Position numbers and translations under genes: made by a program. The notes under the pieces were generated by a model. That model saw nothing but the letters and a program-made list of their open reading frames with translations. It had not been told where the DNA came from and ran no database searches. DNA of 64,000 nt from contig CAWCPZ010000007.1 of the NCBI GenBank assembly GCA_963797635.1, positions 288,626 to 352,625 of the forward strand, read 5' to 3'. The stretch's first letter is position 1, and each line of letters opens with the position of its first letter. The DNA comes from JAOUEA01 sp963797635 (GTDB lineage: Bacteria; Actinomycetota; UBA4738; HRBIN12). Below are positions 1-9,110 of this stretch, piece after piece.

Positions 1-54
1 CCAGCATAGGGCCGCCGTCGGCGGGGCCGCCCGCGCCCCCCCATGCAGATCCCT

Positions 55-68
55 GTAATCATCATTAC
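55..68. promoter_or_regulatory. Short palindrome upstream of lon
   Basis: GTAAT-CATC-ATTAC is a perfect inverted repeat with 5-bp arms and a 4-nt spacer, about 90 nt before the lon start. A -10-like TAGGTT lies a little downstream (about 83-88). It could be an operator, but no heat-shock HAIR box is visible and no regulator can be named. Regulatory function is inference only. Confidence 0.3.
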
Positions 69-157
69 CCGATGGGAATAGGTTCGGGCCGGGCGACCGT
101 TCTGGCAGGTGGAACCCTCGTCGAACCGACCTGATCACCCGAGAAAGAGGCTCCGAT

Positions 158-2516
158 ATGCCCGACATCGACATCGACGTCCTGCCCTTGCTGCCCCTCA
201 CCACCGGGGTCGTCCTGCCCGGCATGGTCGTCACCCTGACCCTGGAATCCGACGAAGCTCGCGCCGCCGCCGAGGCCGCGAGCGACACCGCCGAGCGCAC
301 GATGCTGCTGGTCCCCAAGGTGGACGGTCGCTACGCGCGCGTCGGCACGATCGCCAAGATCGAAGACCTCGGCCAGACCCGGAGCGGCGTCGAGGCCCTG
401 GTGATCCGCGGGCTCGCGCGTGCCGTCGTGGGCGTCGGCGTGCCCGGCACCGGCGAGGCCCTGTGGGTCCAGGCCGAGCCCGTCGAGGAGCCCGAGCCCA
501 CCGCCCGCGCCAAGGAGCTCGCCCGCGAGTACCGCGCCGTGGTCGAGAACATCGTGGAGTCGCGCGGCGTGCCGCAGGTGGCCGAGTTCCTCCGGGGGAT
601 CGCCGACCCCGGCCAGATCGCCGACACCGCCGGCTACTCGCCCGACCTGTCCTTCGAGCAGAAGATCGAGATCCTGGAGACGGTCGAGGTCGAGGCCCGC
701 CTCGAGCTCGTCGTGGGCTGGGCCAAGGACACGCTGGCCGACCTGGAGCTGAAGGACAAGATCCGCACCGACGTCAGCGAAGGCATGGAGAAGCGCCAGC
801 GCGAGTTCCTGCTGCGCGAGCAGATGAGCGCGATCCGCAAGGAGCTCGGCGAGGACGGCGAGGAGGACGTCGTCGGCGAGTACCGCCAGAAGATCGCCGA
901 CGCCGGCATGCCCGCCGACGTCCTGGAGCAGGCGGAGAAGGAACTGGGCCGCCTGGAGCGCATGTCCGAGCAGTCGCCCGAGTACGGCTGGATCCGGACC
1001 TACCTCGACTGGTTGATCGACGTGCCGTGGAACGTGCGCACCGAGGACAACCTGGAGATCACCGAGGCGCGCGCCGTGCTCGACGCCGACCACGAGGGCC
1101 TGCAGGACGTGAAGGACCGCATCCTGGAGTACCTGGCGGTGCGCAAGCTCCGCGCCGAGCGCGGGCTGGGCGAGGCGACCGGGCGCGGGTCGGGCGCGAT
1201 CCTCACCCTGGTGGGACCTCCCGGCGTCGGCAAGACGTCGTTGGGCGAGTCGGTGGCGCGCGCCCTCGGACGCGAGTTCGTGCGCGTGTCGCTGGGCGGC
1301 ATCCACGACGAGGCCGAGATCCGCGGGCACCGGCGCACCTACGTGGGCGCCCTGCCCGGCCGGATCGTCCGCGCCCTGAAGGACGCCGGTTCGAAGAACC
1401 CGGTGATGATGCTCGACGAGATCGACAAGGTGGGCACCGACTGGCGCGGCGACCCCTCGAGCGCGCTCCTGGAGGTGCTCGACCCGGCGCAGAACCACAC
1501 GTTCCGCGATCACTACCTCGACGTCGACCTCGACCTGTCCGAGGTGCTGTTCATCACCACGGCCAACGTCGCCGAGACGATCCCCGGGCCGCTGTTCGAC
1601 CGGATGGAAGTGATCCGGATCGACGGCTACACCGAGGAGGAGAAGGTCGCGATCGCCAAGCACCACCTGGTGGCGCGCCAGCGCGAGCGCAACGGCCTGC
1701 GTGAGGACGAGGTCGTGTTCACCGACGACGCGCTCCGCGTGATCGTGGGCGACTACACCCGCGAAGCCGGCGTCCGCAACCTCGAACGCGAGCTGGGCAA
1801 GGCGCTGAGGAAGGTGGCCACCACGATCGCGGCGGGCGACGCCGAGACGCCGCTCACGATCGACGCCGACGACGTCCGCACCTACCTGGGACGCCAGAAG
1901 TTCTTCTTCGAGGCGGCCGACCGCACGGCGGTCCCCGGCGTGGCGACCGGTCTCGCGGTCACCGGCGTGGGCGGCGACGTGCTGTTCATCGAGGCGAGCC
2001 GCGAGGACGACGGCGAGCCGAGGGACGGGCTGACCCTCACCGGCCAGTTGGGCGACGTGATGAAGGAGTCGGCGCAGATCGCGCTCAGCTACGTGCGCTC
2101 GCATGCCGCCGACCTGGGGATCGAGCCCGCAGCGGCTGCGCGGTCGCTTCCACGTGCACGTGCCCGCGGGCGCGGTGCCGAAGGACGGCCCCAGCGCCGG
2201 TGTCACGATGACCACCGCGTTGGTGTCGCTGCTCACCGACACGCCGGTGCGCTCGGAGGTGGGCATGACCGGCGAGGTCACGTTGCAGGGCCGGGTGCTC
2301 CCGATCGGCGGGCTGAAGCAGAAGGTGCTGGCCGCCCACCGGGCCGGGCTCACCGAGGTGATCCTGCCCAAGCGCAACGAAGGTGACCTGGACGACGTGC
2401 CCGAGCAGGTGCGCGAACAGATGACCTTCCACGTGGCCGAGGACATCGGTCAGGTCCTGGCCGTCGCGCTGGGCGCGCGCAACGAGGCGGAGGTCGCGCG
2501 CCCCGACGCCGCCTAG
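158..2516 (+). CDS. lon: ATP-dependent Lon protease (one frameshift)
   Basis: Cytoplasmic AAA+ serine protease that degrades misfolded and regulatory proteins. Seen: an N-terminal substrate-binding region (about residues 1-200), Walker A GPPGVGKTS near residue 352, Walker B MMLDEIDK near 418, and the C-terminal protease domain with catalytic serine in GPSAGVTM and lysine in GGLKQK. Total about 785 residues, normal for Lon. The frame breaks near 2130: the sequence up to DLGIEP is in one frame and RGRFHVHVPAGAVPKDG onward is in another. Removing one base restores the protein, so an assembly indel is likely. Start ATG has a purine-rich GAAAGAGG upstream. Without correction the protein would lose both catalytic residues. 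Confidence 0.95.
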
Positions 2517-2530
2517 GTACAGTGCCGCCC

Positions 2531-3127
2531 GTGCGGATCACGGTGTTCGGAGCCACGGGACGGACCGGCCGGTTGCTGGTCGCGCTGGCCATGGAACGCG
2601 GTCACGAGGTGACCGCGTTCCTGCGTGAGGGGTCCGATCCCGCGCCGGTGGCCGAGGCGCGGGTCGCCTTCGGCGACCCGCGCGACCCCGCCGCGATCGC
2701 GGCGGCGCTGGCCCAGGCCCGGCCGGAGGCGGTGATCTCGGCGATCGGCCCCATCGCCGGCGTCACCGAGACCGAGGTGTCCGAGGCGATCGGTGCCATC
2801 GTCGCGGTGATGACCGACGCGGGCCCGCAACGGCTGGTGATCGCCTCGAACGTCGTGGTGTTCTCCGACGACGAGCTCACGGGGGAGTTCGCCGAAGTGG
2901 GCGCCGAGCATCGCCGGAACCTCGCGATCCTCCGGGACAGCGCGTTGGACTGGACCGCGCTGGCTCCCGAGCTGCTGCGTGACGACGGCGCCACCGGGAG
3001 TTTCGTGGCCAAGGTGGAGGCGCCGCCCCCCGGCCCGACGATCGCTCGCGGCGACCTGGCGCTTGCCCTGCTCGATGCCCTCGACCGCCCCGACTGGATC
3101 GGCCGTGCGATCGGGATCAGCAGCTGA
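2531..3127 (+). CDS. NAD(P)-binding Rossmann (NmrA/SDR-like) protein
   Basis: About 198 residues. The N-terminus RITVFGATGRTGRLL is the glycine-rich dinucleotide-binding motif of atypical SDRs (NmrA/SDR_a5 type). There is no obvious YxxxK catalytic pair, so it may be a redox sensor or an isomerase/reductase of unknown substrate. Start GTG 2531 is preferred over GTG 2522: TACAGT (2518-2523) lies 7 nt before it, the leaderless arrangement common in this window, and 2522 falls inside that box. It follows lon by 14 nt. Confidence 0.8.
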   Translation: MRITVFGATGRTGRLLVALAMERGHEVTAFLREGSDPAPVAEARVAFGDPRDPAAIAAALAQARPEAVISAIGPIAGVTETEVSEAIGAIVAVMTDAGPQRLVIASNVVVFSDDELTGEFAEVGAEHRRNLAILRDSALDWTALAPELLRDDGATGSFVAKVEAPPPGPTIARGDLALALLDALDRPDWIGRAIGISS

Positions 3128-3136
3128 ACCGCGCGC

Positions 3137-3700
3137 TCAGCGCCGCCGCACCACGTAGGTGCTGAGCCGTACCCCGTCCACGTCGGCGGGCGAGCCCGTG
3201 TCGAACGACAGCGTCGAGCCGTCGGCGGGCCTCAGCGCACCGATCACGTCGGCCGTCACCAAGAGCCGGTCCGCTTCCGCGAGGCCGGCCAGCGCCGCCG
3301 CCGTCCGCGCGGCCCTCGAGGCGGGTCCGACGTCTTCGAGCGCGTCCTGCGTGATGTGGGCCCCGGCCGTGGCGCTGCCGCTCGAGCGTGCCGCCTCGCC
3401 CAACAGATCCATCGTGGCCAGGATCGCGGCGTGGGCGTCGTGCACCATCGCCAGCGCGGTGTAGCCCTGAACGAGCCGGATCTCGGCGGCGAGGGGCCCC
3501 AGGTAGCGCTCCAGGATCGTGCTGGTGTCGGGGTCGCTGGGTTGGGCTTCCGAGCCCCAGCCGGGCAACCCGGCGAGGTCGAAGTACAGCACGACCACCG
3601 GGCTCGGCGCCGGCTCGCCGGTCTCAGCGGTTGCGTCCGCCTCGACGAGCTCGTCGTCGAGGTCGAGGTCGGGGAGCTCGGTGGCCGCGTTCGATCCCAT
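3137..3700 (-). CDS. Degenerate class III nucleotide cyclase-like domain protein
   Basis: 187 residues. After a low-complexity acidic N-terminus comes VVVLYFDLAGLPGWGS, then a helix-rich middle, then GAHITQDALEDVGPASRAARTAAALAGLAEADRLLVTADV. This copies the order of the cyclase homology domain (first metal-Asp strand; the GxxxGxxxxxGPAVNRAARL turn; the ILVS strand). The usual FxDxxG and GDG metal-binding signatures and the N-x-x-R catalytic pair are not conserved, so catalysis is doubtful and a pseudo-cyclase role is likelier. GATACC (3708-3713, minus strand) sits 7 nt before the ATG, suggesting a leaderless transcript. Confidence 0.55.
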   Translation of the reverse strand: MGSNAATELPDLDLDDELVEADATAETGEPAPSPVVVLYFDLAGLPGWGSEAQPSDPDTSTILERYLGPLAAEIRLVQGYTALAMVHDAHAAILATMDLLGEAARSSGSATAGAHITQDALEDVGPASRAARTAAALAGLAEADRLLVTADVIGALRPADGSTLSFDTGSPADVDGVRLSTYVVRRR

Positions 3701-3821
3701 CGGGTTTGGTATCGGCCGGAAGGTCCCGGGACTGGAACGCCCGATCGCCTGCGTGCCAACGACGTCAGCGACCCTATGCTGCCAAACCTATGCTGGAAGC
3801 CATGCCCGACCCGACCCCGCC

Positions 3822-4715
3822 GTGCTCGAGCTGATCGACCTGCGTCGCCGTTTCGGCGACGTCGTCGCGCTGGACGGTGTCTCGTTCTCGGTGCCCGAGG
3901 GCTCGATCGTGGGGTTCGTGGGGCCCAACGGCGCCGGCAAGACCACCGCGATGCGCATCGTGCTGGGCGTGCTGGAACCGGACGAGGGGCAGGTCCGGTG
4001 GCGCGGGCAACCGGTCGAGGCCGTCACCCGGCGCCGGTTCGGCTACATGCCGGAGGAGCGCGGCCTCTATCCCAAGATGCGGGTGCAGGAACAGCTGGTC
4101 TACCTCGCGCGGTTGCACGGACTCTCGGCCACCGACGCGCACCGGCAGGCGCGCGAGACGATGGAGGTCCTCGGCGTCGACGGGCGCGCCGACGACCGGG
4201 TGGAGAGCCTGTCCCTGGGCAATCAGCAGCGGGTGCAGCTCGCGGCGGCGCTCGTGCACGAGCCCGACGTGCTGGTGCTGGACGAGCCGTTCTCGGGCTT
4301 GGACCCGGTGGGGGTGGACGTCCTGGCCGGGGTGCTGCGACGCCAGACCGTGAACCACGGCGTCCCGGTGGTGTTCTCCAGCCACCAGCTCGAGCTGGTC
4401 GAGCGGTTGTGCGACGCCGTCGTGCTGATCGACGGCGGGCGGATCGTGGCGCACGGGTCGATCGACGAGCTGCGAGCCAGCCGCGAACGCCGCCTGCTGC
4501 GGATCGAGATCGCCGGCGCGCCCGAGGGATGGTTCGAGTCGGTCCCGGGCGTGGCCCTGGAATCCGAGGTTGCCGGCGGTGTGGTGCTCCTGCTCGAAGA
4601 CGGGGTCGACGAGCAGCGCGTGCTGGATCTCGCGCGGGCCTCCGGCGACGTGACCCACTTCTCGCGCGTGCGCCCCGGCCTCGCCGAGCTCTTCCGCGAG
4701 GTGGTGGGCGCGTGA
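3822..4715 (+). CDS. ABC-2 exporter ATP-binding protein (NatA-like)
   Basis: About 297 residues. Seen in order: Walker A GPNGAGKTTAM, Q-loop region YMPEERGLY, signature LSLGNQQR, Walker B VLVLDEPFSGLDP, switch His in VVFSSHQLE, and a C-terminal DUF4162-type tail. This is the NatA/CcmA-like subgroup that powers ABC-2 permeases. The in-frame start is GTG 3822. However, ATG 3802 is 7 nt after TATGCT (3789-3794) and would reach this frame if one base in the C-rich stretch between them were removed, so the true start may be 3802. It overlaps the permease gene by GTGA, implying coupled translation. Confidence 0.9.
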   Translation: MLELIDLRRRFGDVVALDGVSFSVPEGSIVGFVGPNGAGKTTAMRIVLGVLEPDEGQVRWRGQPVEAVTRRRFGYMPEERGLYPKMRVQEQLVYLARLHGLSATDAHRQARETMEVLGVDGRADDRVESLSLGNQQRVQLAAALVHEPDVLVLDEPFSGLDPVGVDVLAGVLRRQTVNHGVPVVFSSHQLELVERLCDAVVLIDGGRIVAHGSIDELRASRERRLLRIEIAGAPEGWFESVPGVALESEVAGGVVLLLEDGVDEQRVLDLARASGDVTHFSRVRPGLAELFREVVGA

Positions 4716-5924
4716 GCGAACCGCGGAGCGACGTGCGCACCACCGACCGGGGGATGTGGCTGGTGGTGGCCAGGCGCGACTTCTGGGTGCGGTTGCGCGA
4801 CCGAGGGTTCGTGATCTCCACGGCGATCACGCTCATCGTGCTGTCGATCTTCATCCTCCTGGGCGCGTTCTCCGGGGACGAAGCGTCCTCGTTCCGACTG
4901 GGGCTGGCGGGGCCGGGCGCGCAGGCCGTCGCCGACGCCGCCGACTTCGAGACTGCCGGGGAGCGGCGCCGCGTTGAGGTCACGACCGTCGCGTACGACG
5001 ATGTCGCGGCGGCCGAGCAGGCGCTGCGCGACGGCGAGATCGACGCCGCGCTCGTCCACGGTGACGACCTGGAAGGTCGCACCTCGGTGCCGCCGGAGCT
5101 CGCCCAGGTCGTCCAGGACGCCCTGGTCCGGGGACGTATCCAAGCGGCGCTCGCCGATGCCCAGGTGCCGGCTTCGACGATCGACGAGGTGCTGAACCAA
5201 CCCGCGATCCAGATCCGGACCCTCGAACCCGTCGATGAGCAACCGCGATGAGAACGCCGGCATCGCGTTCATCGGCGTGCTGCTGGCCTACGGGCAGCTG
5301 TTCGGCTACGGGGTGTGGGTGGCCACCGGGGTGCTTGAAGAGAAATCCTCCCGGGTGGTCGAGGTGCTGTTGTCGGCGATCCGGCCGCGGCAGTTGCTCA
5401 CCGGCAAGATCGCGGGGATCGGTGCACTGGGCATCTGCCAACTGGTGTTCATCGCGGCGTTCGCGATCGGTCTCTCGCTGATCACCGGGGCGATCGACCT
5501 GCCCGCCACGGCGATCGGCACCGCGCTCATCGTCCTGACGTGGTTCGTGATGGGGTTCGCGTTCTACGCGGGGCTGTTCGCGGTCTCGGGCTCGCTCGTC
5601 TCGCGCATGGAGGAGCTGCAGAACGCGATGGTGCCGATCAACCTGTTGATCTTCGCGTCGTTCTTCATCTCGATCGGCGCGCTGGAGAACCCGGACTCCA
5701 CGCTGTCGGTGGTGGCCTCGATCCTGCCGTTCTCCTCGGCGCTGGCGATGCCGGTGCGCATCGTGCTGGGCTCGGCCACGCCCCCGCAGATCGTGGCCTC
5801 GATCGCGGCGCTGCTGATCTCGACCGCGATCACGATCCCGCTGTCGGGGCGCCTGTACGCCGGCGCGATCCTGCGCACGGGCGCGCGCGTGAAGCTGAAG
5901 GACGCCTGGCGCGCCGCTGCGTGA
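4712..5924 (+). CDS. ABC-2 type permease (NatB-like; one frameshift)
   Basis: About 403 residues. One membrane helix near residues 33-52 is followed by a large extracytoplasmic region (to about 180). Five or so further helices come after it, starting at GIAFIGVLLAYGQLFGYGVW and including the conserved cytoplasmic VLEEKSSRVVEVLLSAIRP. That layout is typical of NatB/YhaP-like exporters. The frame breaks near 5240: TLEPVDEQ continues as RDENAG in the next frame if one C is dropped. Start GTG 4712 overlaps the ATPase stop. Substrate unknown; family members export Na+, drugs or peptides. Confidence 0.85.
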
Positions 5925-5927
5925 GCC

Positions 5928-6605
5928 TCAGTTGCTCTTGTTCGGCAGCTGCGGGATCAGCCAGTGGACGAGATCGCTCGGGCTGCGGGTCTGCATCCAG
6001 AGCTTCCCGGGCCCGGTGAACGTCGCCACCAGGCCTTCGCCCGACAGCAAGGTGGACTTCCAGCCGCCCACCTTGTTGACCTGGTAGCCGATGCCCTCTT
6101 CGAAGGCGACGATGTGACCGGTGTCGATCTTGTAGACCTCGCCGGCCTGCAGGGTCTTGTCCACGATGGCGCCGTAGCTCGAGACCAGCATGTCGCCCTG
6201 ACCGGTGCACTTGAGCAGGAACAGGCCCTCGCCCGAGAAGAACGTCTTCGCCCCGCCCCATTTCGTGTCGATGTCGACCGTGGTGTCGGAGGCGAGCCAG
6301 GACCCCGACTGCACCATCATCGTCTCGGTGCCGTTCAGCGGCATGTGCACGATGTCGCCGGGCAGCGTGGGGGAGACCGTGAGGGTCCCGCCCTCGGGCG
6401 CGCTGAACGTGTTGATGAAGAAGCTCTCGCCGCCGAGCACCGAGCGCTTCAGGCCCGACATGATCCCGCCCGTCACCTTGGTCTCGATCTCGACGCCGCC
6501 CGACATGCTGGTCATGCCGCCGGCCTCGGCCTTGACCTCGCTCCCCGGCGCGATCCGGATCTCGGCGAGCGCGAACGCGGGGCTGAACGTGATCTCGACA
6601 TCCAT
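5928..6605 (-). CDS. AIM24 / TIGR00266 family protein
   Basis: 225 residues of beta-rich, glycine-rich sequence, with the family's recurring phrases EAGGMTSMSGGVEIETK, GGESFFINTFSAPEGG and FFSGEGLFLLKCTG. AIM24-like proteins form a beta-barrel jelly-roll fold. Bacterial function is unknown; the family name comes from a mitochondrial inner-membrane protein. The start is fixed by a strong Shine-Dalgarno (AGGAGGT) 7 nt before ATG 6605. The reading frame stays open upstream, but without a better start. It converges with the upstream exporter genes. Confidence 0.85.
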   Translation of the reverse strand: MDVEITFSPAFALAEIRIAPGSEVKAEAGGMTSMSGGVEIETKVTGGIMSGLKRSVLGGESFFINTFSAPEGGTLTVSPTLPGDIVHMPLNGTETMMVQSGSWLASDTTVDIDTKWGGAKTFFSGEGLFLLKCTGQGDMLVSSYGAIVDKTLQAGEVYKIDTGHIVAFEEGIGYQVNKVGGWKSTLLSGEGLVATFTGPGKLWMQTRSPSDLVHWLIPQLPNKSN

Positions 6606-6657
6606 GCGGGGACCTCCTGCTCGATGACGGTGCCGACGAGAGCCTAGCGGCCCGGGC

Positions 6658-8301
6658 TCATGCCATCTCGCGGCGGAACGCCGGCAGGGGGATCTGGCCG
6701 AGCGCCAGCACGCGGTCGTGGAAATCGCGCAGCACGAACGAGGCACCCTCGCGCGTCGCCGCCCGCGCCCGAGCCTGTTCGATCTCGATCATGCCGACCA
6801 TGTAGGACAGCGCCTGGCCCGGGATCGCGACGTACCGGTCGGCTTCGATCTCGGCGTCGGTCTGCGGCAGCCCCGACTGGCGCAGCGTCGCCACCGCATC
6901 GTCGCGGGACCAGCCCAGCGCGTGGATCCCCGTGTCGGTGATGAGCCGCGCCGCCCGGTGGGCCTGGTTGTCGAGCATCCCCAGGCGCTCCCACTCATCG
7001 ACGTAGAGCCCCATCTCGTCGGCGAGGCGCTCGCTGTACAGGCCCCACCCCTCGCAGAACGCGCTGCCGGCGAGCCCGCCTCCGAACCGCAGCAACGCGG
7101 GTCGCCCCGCGATCTCCTGTTCGAGGGCGATCTGGAAATGGTGGCCGGGGTTGGACTCGTGATACGTGACGCTGGCGAGCTGGTGGATCGCTCGTTCCTC
7201 CAGCTCGTAGGTGTTGATGTAGTACTGCCCCGGCCGGGAGCCGTCCTCGGTGGGAGCGTTGTAGAAGGCCCACGCCATGTCGGCCTCCCGGAACGGTTCC
7301 ACGCGGCGCACCTGGCAGTTGGCGCTCGGCAGCGTGCCGAACCACGCCGGCGCGGCCTCCCAGCTGCGGGCCACCTGCGATTCCGCCAGCTGCACCAACG
7401 CCTCGGGGGAGGCGGCCGTGTTCTCGCCCGAGGCGGTGCGCGCCGCGATCGCCGAGGCGGGGTCGTCGAACCCGAGCCCGGCGGCGATGTCGCGGCGCTC
7501 GGCTTGGATCGCCTCGAACCGGTCCAGCCCCAGCTGGTGCACCTCGGCCGGATCCAGCGGCAACGTGGTCCATGCCAACACCTGGGACGCGTAGCGCGCG
7601 TCGCCGTCGGCGAGCGCCGACAGTCCCACCGACTCGGTGGCGTGCGGGCGGTACTCGCGCAGGACCTCCAGGAACCCGGCGTAGGCGGGGTTCACGACCT
7701 CGCGGACCGCCTCGAGGATCCGCTCCTGGGCGACGGGATCGTCGGGCGCCGCCGCCAGGGCGGGGGAGTGCTCGGCGTCGAGGGCCAGGATCCGTTCGAT
7801 CTGGGCCATGCTGCGATCGACCACCAGCGCCGGGGAGGTGACGCCGGAGGCCACCCCTTCACGCGCCACCTCCGCGTAGGCGTCCAGGTACGGACCGAAG
7901 GCCCGCAGCCGCGCGTCGAACCGATCGAGCCGCTCGGGCGTGTCCGTGCGTTGCAGCGAGCTCACCTCACCCAGCAACTGCGCCGGCCCCCAGAAGTGGT
8001 TGGCGACGTGGAGCAGATCCATGCGGTGTTCCAGATCAGCGAGGAACCGGGTGGCGATCGCCTCCATCACGTCGATGGTGCTCCGCTGCGTGGGCTCGAC
8101 CGCCGTCCGGTCGATCGTGACCAGTTCTGCGAGCGCTCCACGGTGCACGGCCTCGGCGTCGGCCCGACCCGCCTCGCTGGGATCGCCGAGACGGTCGTCG
8201 AACCGTTCGTCGCCGGCCTCCGTGCCCAGGGTGGGTTCGAGCTCGAGCAGCTGCACCCAGTAGCGATCGGCGAGGTCGCGGGCGCGTTCGGTGTCGTTCA
8301 C
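6658..8301 (-). CDS. DUF885 family putative zinc carboxypeptidase-like protein
   Basis: 547 residues, usual length for DUF885. Diagnostic motifs: TYHESNPGHHFQ around residue 380 (an HExxPGHH metal-site pattern) and CEGWGLYSERLADEMG around 415, with RYVAIPGQALSYMVG near the end. The family is related to M3/M32-like metallopeptidases and usually acts on peptides; substrate not known. No signal peptide, so cytoplasmic. Start ATG 8301 encodes MNDTERARDL and fits the family N-terminus. Confidence 0.88.
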   Translation of the reverse strand: MNDTERARDLADRYWVQLLELEPTLGTEAGDERFDDRLGDPSEAGRADAEAVHRGALAELVTIDRTAVEPTQRSTIDVMEAIATRFLADLEHRMDLLHVANHFWGPAQLLGEVSSLQRTDTPERLDRFDARLRAFGPYLDAYAEVAREGVASGVTSPALVVDRSMAQIERILALDAEHSPALAAAPDDPVAQERILEAVREVVNPAYAGFLEVLREYRPHATESVGLSALADGDARYASQVLAWTTLPLDPAEVHQLGLDRFEAIQAERRDIAAGLGFDDPASAIAARTASGENTAASPEALVQLAESQVARSWEAAPAWFGTLPSANCQVRRVEPFREADMAWAFYNAPTEDGSRPGQYYINTYELEERAIHQLASVTYHESNPGHHFQIALEQEIAGRPALLRFGGGLAGSAFCEGWGLYSERLADEMGLYVDEWERLGMLDNQAHRAARLITDTGIHALGWSRDDAVATLRQSGLPQTDAEIEADRYVAIPGQALSYMVGMIEIEQARARAATREGASFVLRDFHDRVLALGQIPLPAFRREMA

Positions 8302-8335
8302 TCCTGGTCCTTCCGTGTCAGCGGGCGAGCAGCGG

Positions 8336-9049
8336 TCACAACAGGCCCAGGGTCCCTGCGCCGTCCACCTGGAGCGCCGCCCCGCTGACGAAGCCCGCGG
8401 GCCTCGAGCACAGGAAGGTCACCACCTTGCCGAACTCGTCGGGGTCGCCCAGGCGGCCGGTGTGGCCCAGCTCGGTGACCCGGTCGGTGGCGTGCAGGCC
8501 CGGGCACGCGAGGTTCAGCGTGATGCCGTCATCGATCAGGTCCTGGGCGGCGGTCTTCGCCCACGCCCACAGGCCGGCGCGCGAGGCGTTCGAGTAGGCG
8601 AGCGTGGGGATGGGCTGCTTCACGGCGTTCGAGGTGATCAGGCAGATGCGCCCCCAGCCGGCCGCGCGGAGGTGGGGGACCGCGGCGTCCACCAGACGGA
8701 TCGACGTCAGCATGTTCGCGTTGACCGCGGCCAGCATGCCCTCGTCATCGGTCTCGAGCGCCCGTGCCTGAGGGGGACCACCGGCGTTGGCGACCACCAC
8801 GTGCAGCGCTCCGAAGCGTTCCAGCGCGGCATCGACCAGTCGCGCCGGCGTGGCGGGGTCGGTGACGTCGGCGGCCACGGCGAGCGTCTCGCCCGGCAGG
8901 GCGTCCGCCGCCGCCTGCAGCCGCGCCTCGTCGCGGGCGCACAGGACCACCTTCGCCCCCTCCGCCGACAGCGCCTTCGCGGTTCCCAGTCCGAGCCCCT
9001 TGGAAGAGGCGGTGACGATGGCGACGGCGTCGGTGAGGCCCAGGTCCAT
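8336..9049 (-). CDS. SDR family oxidoreductase, atypical active site
   Basis: 237 residues with the SDR fold: cofactor motif TASSKGLGLG near residue 12 (TGxxxGxG variant), ADVT, NAG (VVVANAGG), and an ITS serine. The usual YxxxK is replaced by YSNASRAG: the tyrosine is present but the lysine position is Ser. This divergent motif is seen in a recognised FabG-like subgroup. It may still be a 3-oxoacyl-type reductase, but the mechanism is uncertain. Start ATG 9049 follows TACCAT (9059-9064, minus strand) by 9 nt. It is divergent from the exported protein gene at 9111. Confidence 0.82.
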   Translation of the reverse strand: MDLGLTDAVAIVTASSKGLGLGTAKALSAEGAKVVLCARDEARLQAAADALPGETLAVAADVTDPATPARLVDAALERFGALHVVVANAGGPPQARALETDDEGMLAAVNANMLTSIRLVDAAVPHLRAAGWGRICLITSNAVKQPIPTLAYSNASRAGLWAWAKTAAQDLIDDGITLNLACPGLHATDRVTELGHTGRLGDPDEFGKVVTFLCSRPAGFVSGAALQVDGAGTLGLL

Positions 9050-9058
9050 GACCCGGGC

Positions 9059-9102
9059 ATGGTACGGGGCCGGGACGCGTCCGCGCGAACCATGGCTACG
9101 CT
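9059..9102. promoter_or_regulatory. Divergent leaderless promoters
   Basis: Only 61 nt separate two divergent start codons. The minus-strand -10 box TACCAT (9059-9064) lies 9 nt before ATG 9049. The plus-strand box TACGCT (9097-9102) lies 8 nt before ATG 9111. No Shine-Dalgarno is needed or seen for either gene. The two polymerase sites must overlap, so the SDR and the exported protein are probably co-regulated or mutually exclusive. Confidence 0.55.
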
Positions 9103-9110
9103 GAGGGGAC

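Noticed and set aside
65..2446. Long open frame antisense to lon
   Set aside because: Caused by high GC and few stop codons; composition is low-complexity His/Arg/Leu/Ala, while the plus strand encodes Lon.
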